Source of the DNA: an uncultured Streptomyces sp.
Lineage (GTDB): Bacteria; Actinomycetota; Actinomycetes; Streptomycetales; Streptomycetaceae
Length of the DNA: 11,515 nucleotides
Direction: 5' to 3'
Assembly (NCBI GenBank): GCA_946480485.1
Contig: CAMLJW010000136.1
Location: 1 to 11,515, forward strand
In this document: positions 8,533-11,515 of the stretch, one piece after another
Numbering within the stretch: the stretch's first letter is position 1
How the letters are laid out: every line of letters starts with the position of its first letter
Translations under genes and position numbers: made by a program
Notes under the pieces: model-generated
What the model saw: the letters and a program-made list of their open reading frames with translations, nothing else
What the model was told of the DNA's origin: nothing
The model's database searches: none

Positions 8533-9122
8533 CCAGCGGAAGCCACGTTCCGGAGGACTGGGAGACGCTCATCACCATGCACGCGGATACCGTCCGAACC
8601 CACTTCGCGGACCGCCCGTTCGTCGTGGTCGGACACTCCATCGGCGGATGCACCGCTCAGGCAGTCACCGAAAAACTGGTCGCCATGGGCGCCCCGCCGG
8701 CGGGGCTGGTCCTGGGCGATACCTATCAGGTCACGGAGGACACTCGTGACCAGCAATGGCTCCTTGGCCTGCCGGCGAGCCGCGTCTCCCGGGCGGGTGA
8801 CCAGTTCGAAGCACTGGTCGGGGACACGCCTTTGGCGGCCATGGGCGCCTACAACCGCATGCTTGAGGCGTCCTGGCGGGTCGCCCCGGTCGCCGTGCCC
8901 ACCCTGCTCGTGCGGGTCTCGGAACCGATGCCGGACATGCTGGACGGAGATCCGGGGCGGGAGTGGCGATCCACATGGCCGCAACCGCACGACTGTGTGG
9001 ACGTCCCGGGAAACCACGAGGAACTGCCCTACGAGCACGTGGACACTTTCACCACGGCCATCCGTGACTGGATCGAGCAGAAGCTGAACGCCACGGGACG
9101 GCCGGGCCGTCGCCCCGTTTGA
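8529..9122 (+). pseudogene. Remainder of the PKS thioesterase domain, out of frame
   Basis: Reading in the frame beginning CTG at 8529 continues the TE protein seamlessly ([14 protein letters not shown]) for 197 codons to TGA 9120-9122. It holds the alpha/beta-hydrolase catalytic set of PKS type I TEs: Ser in GHSIGG (codon 8637-8639), Asp in GDTYQ (8718-8720) and His in PGNHEE (9015-9017). The TE would release the acyl chain by hydrolysis or lactonisation. A single missing base between about 8526 and 8532 separates it from the upstream PKS; no slippery heptamer for programmed frameshifting is visible. Independent translation from ATG 8577, with GGGAGA at 8560-8565, is conceivable, but it would omit the first core strands and so is unlikely to fold. 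Taken with the upstream part, the intact enzyme would have had about 1,977 residues. Confidence 0.85.
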
Positions 9123-9158
9123 CCCGTGTAATTCCGGGGTTCGTAGTCGGTGTGGTGA

Positions 9159-9308
9159 CACGGCCCCGGCGTAGTTCCTCTCTGTCCGGTTTGGTGATGG
9201 TTGATCAGATGCCGTAGACGGCGAAGGCGTCGCGGTGGTTGAGGAGGTCGCGGCGGACGTGGGCGATGTTGGCGCGTCCGGCGAGGCGGGAACTATGCCG
9301 GGGCCGTG
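9159..9308 (-). mobile_element. 150-bp MITE-like derivative of the same ISAs1 element (copy 2)
   Basis: Positions 9159-9290 repeat 2267-2398 of copy 1 almost base for base; one difference was seen, GCGGACG against GCGGGCG. They carry the end of the transposase gene (FAVYGI, stop). At GCGGGAACTATGCC the sequence jumps directly to the right terminal repeat, so everything between is deleted. The terminal repeats CACGGCCCCGGCGTAGTTCC (9159-9178) and the complement of 9289-9308 match at 19 of 20 positions. Orientation is the same as copy 1. There is no target duplication: the left flank is GGTGTGGTGA and the right flank CTGGCGCACC. It begins 37 bp after the TE stop. With both ends intact it could be mobilised in trans. 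Confidence 0.9.
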
Positions 9309-9323
9309 CTGGCGCACCGGCAT
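9309..9323. repeat. 15-bp flank shared with the right side of insertion-sequence copy 1
   Basis: CTGGCGCACCGGCAT follows copy 2 and is identical to 3093-3107 after copy 1; the two loci diverge immediately afterwards. Its first ten bases are the target duplication of copy 1. This suggests copy 2 and its right flank share ancestry with copy 1 rather than arising from an independent insertion. Confidence 0.85.
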
Positions 9324-9420
9324 TACCCGTCACTCGAACTTCGATGACACGAACCTACCGGTGACGAAGTCGGCCTGCTCAAGAACCTGAGTTCAGGCTG
9401 CCCCGAACGACACGTACTCT

Positions 9421-9798
9421 TTACCCTGCTTCCTTCGCTCTGGCGAGGGCTTCGTCCGCTCTCTTGCTCACTCTGGAGGCGACCTTCTCCTGCAGGGGAG
9501 AAGAACGCGGCGGCGGCATAAGGTCCTTACACCGGGCCATCACCTCAAGAACGATGGTGTCCGGACGGGTCGGAACGAGGACGGTCGTGCGTGTTCCCTC
9601 GAACTCCATCAGGCCGTCCGTGCGTTGACCATACGTGCGGTCGTTGACGGTCCCTTCATAAGTGCCTGCCCACCAGGCCACAGCAGGCGGCAGATCCGGA
9701 TCGAGTTCCTTCCGCGGCCTGCCACGCCCACGGCCCGTTCCCCCCGCCGCCCGGCCCCAGCCCAACCACCCCCAGGCGCACCGACCAGCCACCCTCAC
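9421..9798 (-). CDS. Hypothetical protein, doubtful start
   Basis: I do not recognise it. The last ~85 codons, from about GRPRKELDPDLPP to the TAA at 9421-9423, look like genuine protein: TYEGTVNDRTYGQRTDGL, a beta-rich middle (TTVLVPTRPDTIVLEVMARC) and a charged helical end (VSKRADEALARAKEAG). The first ~28 residues from the GTG at 9798 are Gly/Arg/Trp-rich and look like non-coding GC-rich sequence, and no convincing ribosome binding site precedes them. The true start may be lost, making this a truncated gene, or it may lie further in. It is transcribed toward the insertion-sequence derivative and is divergent from the promoter at 9848. It has no visible signal peptide or membrane segment. 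Confidence 0.4.
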   Translation of the reverse strand: MRVAGRCAWGWLGWGRAAGGTGRGRGRPRKELDPDLPPAVAWWAGTYEGTVNDRTYGQRTDGLMEFEGTRTTVLVPTRPDTIVLEVMARCKDLMPPPRSSPLQEKVASRVSKRADEALARAKEAG

Positions 9799-9847
9799 AG
9801 CGACAACTTCGCGTAGAGATCTCGCCGATACCCGTTCGAGAAAACGG

Positions 9848-9876
9848 TTGACCGAAACTTCGGCGAACGTTAAGTT
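9848..9876 (+). promoter_or_regulatory. Promoter for the acyltransferase operon
   Basis: TTGACC at 9848-9853 and TAAGTT at 9871-9876 are separated by exactly 17 bp, a near-ideal housekeeping-sigma promoter for actinomycetes. Transcription would start near 9883, upstream of the ribosome binding site and ATG of the (now broken) first gene at 9963. Palindromes overlap it and follow it. Confidence 0.7.
9852..9863. promoter_or_regulatory. Operator-like palindrome overlapping the -35/spacer
   Basis: CCGAAACTTCGG has 5-bp perfect arms around AC, starts within the -35 box and runs into the spacer. A regulator bound here would block RNA polymerase. A further short inverted repeat, CCGTT...AACGG, sits just upstream at 9832-9847. 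The identity of the regulator cannot be told; no regulator gene lies in the window. Confidence 0.4.
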
Positions 9877-9890
9877 GCCCCGTCAGAAGG

Positions 9891-9908
9891 TGTTCAAAGT
9901 ATTGAACA
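9891..9908. promoter_or_regulatory. 18-bp perfect palindrome just after the predicted transcription start
   Basis: TGTTCAAAGTATTGAACA has 7-bp perfect arms around AGTA and sits about 8 bp past the predicted start, a typical repressor position. A related weaker box, TTCGATATGCCGAA (9912-9925), and a TTGAAC half-site (9938-9943) follow. The sequence type is reminiscent of IclR- or GntR-family sites, but that is a guess. Confidence 0.5.
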
Positions 9909-9962
9909 GCGTTCGATATGCCGAATACCTCGGGGTGTTGAACGTGCGAGGGAGAACTCGAG

Positions 9963-10341
9963 ATGCTGGAGAAACCCGCCCCCCGAGCAGCCGGCCCGGG
10001 CCGGGCTCGTGGATGCGGGCCGGGCCGCCGAGGCTGGAGCGCAGCTCCGTCCCGCACATCTTCGTCAACGGCGCGGTTCGCGAGTCCGGGCGCAACGTCA
10101 CCGTGGACGTGGCCACTACCGGCGTGATGGCGCTGAATCACCGGCATGGCCTCGGCACCGCGCGGCCGGCCACGCCGCGGGCGCATCCGCTGGCCAATTA
10201 TCACGAGGACAACTCCGCCACCTGCGCGTTCGTCATGCCCTCGACGGTCGACGACAGGCAGCGCACACCGCTGGCCCCCTGGCCGACGACCAGGACTGGC
10301 ACCTGCTCCGGTGGATACGGACACAGCAGCAGGCCGTATAA
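9963..10341 (+). pseudogene. Broken first gene of the acyltransferase operon
   Basis: A strong ribosome binding site (GAGGGAG, 9948-9954) precedes ATG 9963, which opens MLEKPAPRAAG, but that frame degenerates and stops within about 55 codons. From about 10013 a second frame reads as good protein with GC-rich third positions: VPHIFVNGAVRESGRNVTVD, ALNHRHGLGTARP, ANYHEDNSATCAFVMPSTVD. Near 10262-10285 a third frame takes over and reads ADDQDWHLLRWIRTQQQAV to TAA 10339-10341, just before the acyltransferase start. The simplest reading is one operon gene that has suffered two frameshifts and probably a deletion. I cannot name the family. If the second frame were used alone, from ATG 10013, it would run on to a stop near 10357 with a nonsense tail. 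Confidence 0.55.
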
Positions 10342-10353
10342 GGGATGGACTAC

Positions 10354-11515
10354 ATGATCGACAAACCGGCGCAGACGCGCGAGGAGCCCGATTCGCTGCT
10401 CGTTCGCAGCCACTACGACTACTCGCCCTGGCTCTTCTGGTCGGAGGCGAGCGAGGAGGAGCGCGCTCGTCAGCTCCGGCTACACAAGGCGCTCAACGAG
10501 CAAACCGGGTACACGATCGAGGATGGGTGCTTCGTCTCGGAGCTGGCGTCAGTGCGGAATGAGGAGCTGCACCTGGGCCGAGGCAGCTACGTCGCTGCCG
10601 GCGCCTACGTCACCGACTCGCTGCGGACCGGCAGGGACTGCTCGATGAACCCCTACACCGTGATCCGTGGAAAAGTTGAGCTGGGTGATGCTGTTCGCAT
10701 CGGAGCGCACACGTCACTCCTGGGGTTCAATCACACCATGTCCGACCCCGATGTCGAGGTACACCGGCAACCGCTCACCAGTCGGGGAATCCGGATCGGC
10801 AACGACGTGTGGATCGGCTCCCACGTCGTTATCCTGGACGGAGTGCAGGTCGGGGACCGCTCGGTTGTCGCAGCGGGAGCCGTCGTCACCAAGGACGTCC
10901 CGGCCGGCGCGGTCGTCGCTGGAAACCCCGCGAAGGTCCTCAAGTGGCGGATACCGGAACTGGCTCCGTCGGTTGCGGCGCAGATCGGCCACCTCGACCC
11001 CGACGACCTCGCAGGTGCGGTCGCGGCGTTCGCCGACACCGCCCGCAGCCAGGCCGAGCAAATCCTCGAGCGATGCTTTCTCCCCTCACCCGACGGCGGA
11101 CTTTTCGTCGACACGCCGGGCACCGCGCCCAGCGTCCGTGCCCAATGCGACGCGATCGAGATCGCTGACCTTCTCCTCGGCCGCGCCCCGAGCCAACTGC
11201 CCGCGGCTGAGCAGGTCGAACGGCTCAGGAGCTGGCAGGACCCGACCACGGGCATGGTGGGGCCGCTCCTTCCCGACGGCAGTCGGCGGCCTCCCCAGCC
11301 CGGCCTGTTCGATCAGGACGCCGACTATCACGTGCTGTGCGTCGGGTACGCACTCGACCTCCTGGGAAGCCGGTTCCCCTTCCCTGTGCGAGTCGTTGCC
11401 GAGGCTCAGCCGGATGAGATCGTCGCCGGCTTGGAACGGCAACCGTGGACCCACGATGCGTGGGCATCGGGGCATTGGGTCGACGTGCTGGGCACGGCGA
11501 TCCACTGGAACCGCG
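10354..11515 (+). CDS. Hexapeptide-repeat acyltransferase with extra C-terminal domain (3' end beyond window)
   Basis: The frame is open for 387 codons to the window edge. ATG 10354 is preferred over ATG 10345 because AAGGG (10340-10344), overlapping the previous stop, is correctly spaced for it. Residues about 55-197 form a left-handed beta-helix of hexapeptide repeats (LGRGSYVAAGAYV, VELGDAVRIGAHT, IRIGNDVWIGSHVVI, VQVGDRSVVAAGAVV) ending in GNPAKVLK, the LacA/NodL/VatD-type O-acetyltransferase signature. His127 in LGFNHTM is the likely catalytic base, using acetyl-CoA or another acyl-CoA. Such proteins normally end near here, but this one continues for at least 190 more residues with a helical region (CDAIEIADLLLG, SWQDPTTGMVGPL, QPWTHDAWASGHWVDVLG) that I do not recognise; alternating helices with Trp and His suggest an alpha/alpha-barrel-like carbohydrate-binding or carbohydrate-active domain. 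The acceptor is unknown. It is second in an operon behind a decayed gene. Confidence 0.9.
   Translation, partial: MIDKPAQTREEPDSLLVRSHYDYSPWLFWSEASEEERARQLRLHKALNEQTGYTIEDGCFVSELASVRNEELHLGRGSYVAAGAYVTDSLRTGRDCSMNPYTVIRGKVELGDAVRIGAHTSLLGFNHTMSDPDVEVHRQPLTSRGIRIGNDVWIGSHVVILDGVQVGDRSVVAAGAVVTKDVPAGAVVAGNPAKVLKWRIPELAPSVAAQIGHLDPDDLAGAVAAFADTARSQAEQILERCFLPSPDGGLFVDTPGTAPSVRAQCDAIEIADLLLGRAPSQLPAAEQVERLRSWQDPTTGMVGPLLPDGSRRPPQPGLFDQDADYHVLCVGYALDLLGSRFPFPVRVVAEAQPDEIVAGLERQPWTHDAWASGHWVDVLGTAIHWNR

Noticed and set aside
8466..9323. 285-codon minus-strand frame across the TE and copy 2
   Set aside because: It is antisense to clear TE motifs and runs through an insertion-sequence end; not a gene.
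9386..9397. Palindrome CCTGAGTTCAGG downstream of the 9421-9798 gene, as a terminator
   Set aside because: The stem has only 5 bp with a 2-base centre and no GC-rich extension or T-run; too weak to call.
9662..10357. A single 231-codon plus-strand gene across the promoter region
   Set aside because: The 5' third is Pro/Arg-rich antisense of the minus-strand frame and crosses the promoter and operators; only the part from about 10013 to 10270 looks coding, as part of a broken gene.

Overview
The window looks like an accessory region of a high-GC actinomycete, most likely Streptomyces or a close relative. The evidence is GC-rich third codon positions, GTG starts with AGGAG-type ribosome binding sites, a TTGACC-N17-TAAGTT promoter, an Ala-rich signal peptide and a modular type I polyketide synthase (PKS). 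No tRNA, rRNA or CRISPR array was seen. Identifications rest on reading motifs by eye, without database searches.

Layout, left to right. (1) 75-1430 (+): an unrecognised protein with two C-terminal membrane helices, in strongly C-rich DNA; its last ~40 codons look foreign, suggesting a junction near 1305. (2) 1595-2149 (-): a small secreted protein with four cysteines, possibly of the neocarzinostatin fold. (3) 2267-3092: an internally deleted ISAs1-family insertion sequence with 18/20-matching terminal repeats and a perfect 10-bp target duplication; its transposase is frameshifted twice and lacks its catalytic middle. (4) 3193-8532 (+): a single PKS module, KS-AT(malonyl)-DH-KR-ACP, running into the start of a thioesterase (TE). 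A single-base frameshift at about 8527-8532 stops it there, and the rest of the TE, including the catalytic Ser, Asp and His, continues out of frame to 9122. (5) 9159-9308: a 150-bp, MITE-like derivative of the same insertion sequence in the same orientation, so the PKS is bracketed by two copies. (6) 9421-9798 (-): a doubtful small gene. (7) 9848-9908: a strong promoter overlapped by a palindrome and followed by an 18-bp perfect palindrome just past the predicted transcription start. It would drive a broken first gene (9963-10341) and a hexapeptide-repeat acyltransferase with an extra C-terminal domain (10354 to the window end, open).

The PKS as encoded has no N-terminal docking segment, no other PKS gene beside it and a broken TE, while its KS, AT, KR and ACP key residues look intact. 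The likeliest reading is a relic or relocated terminal module brought in, or rearranged, through the ISAs1 copies. A small iterative PKS whose TE frameshift is recent, or a sequencing error, is the main alternative. The right-hand operon appears to be a separate, regulated unit of unknown substrate whose first gene has decayed.
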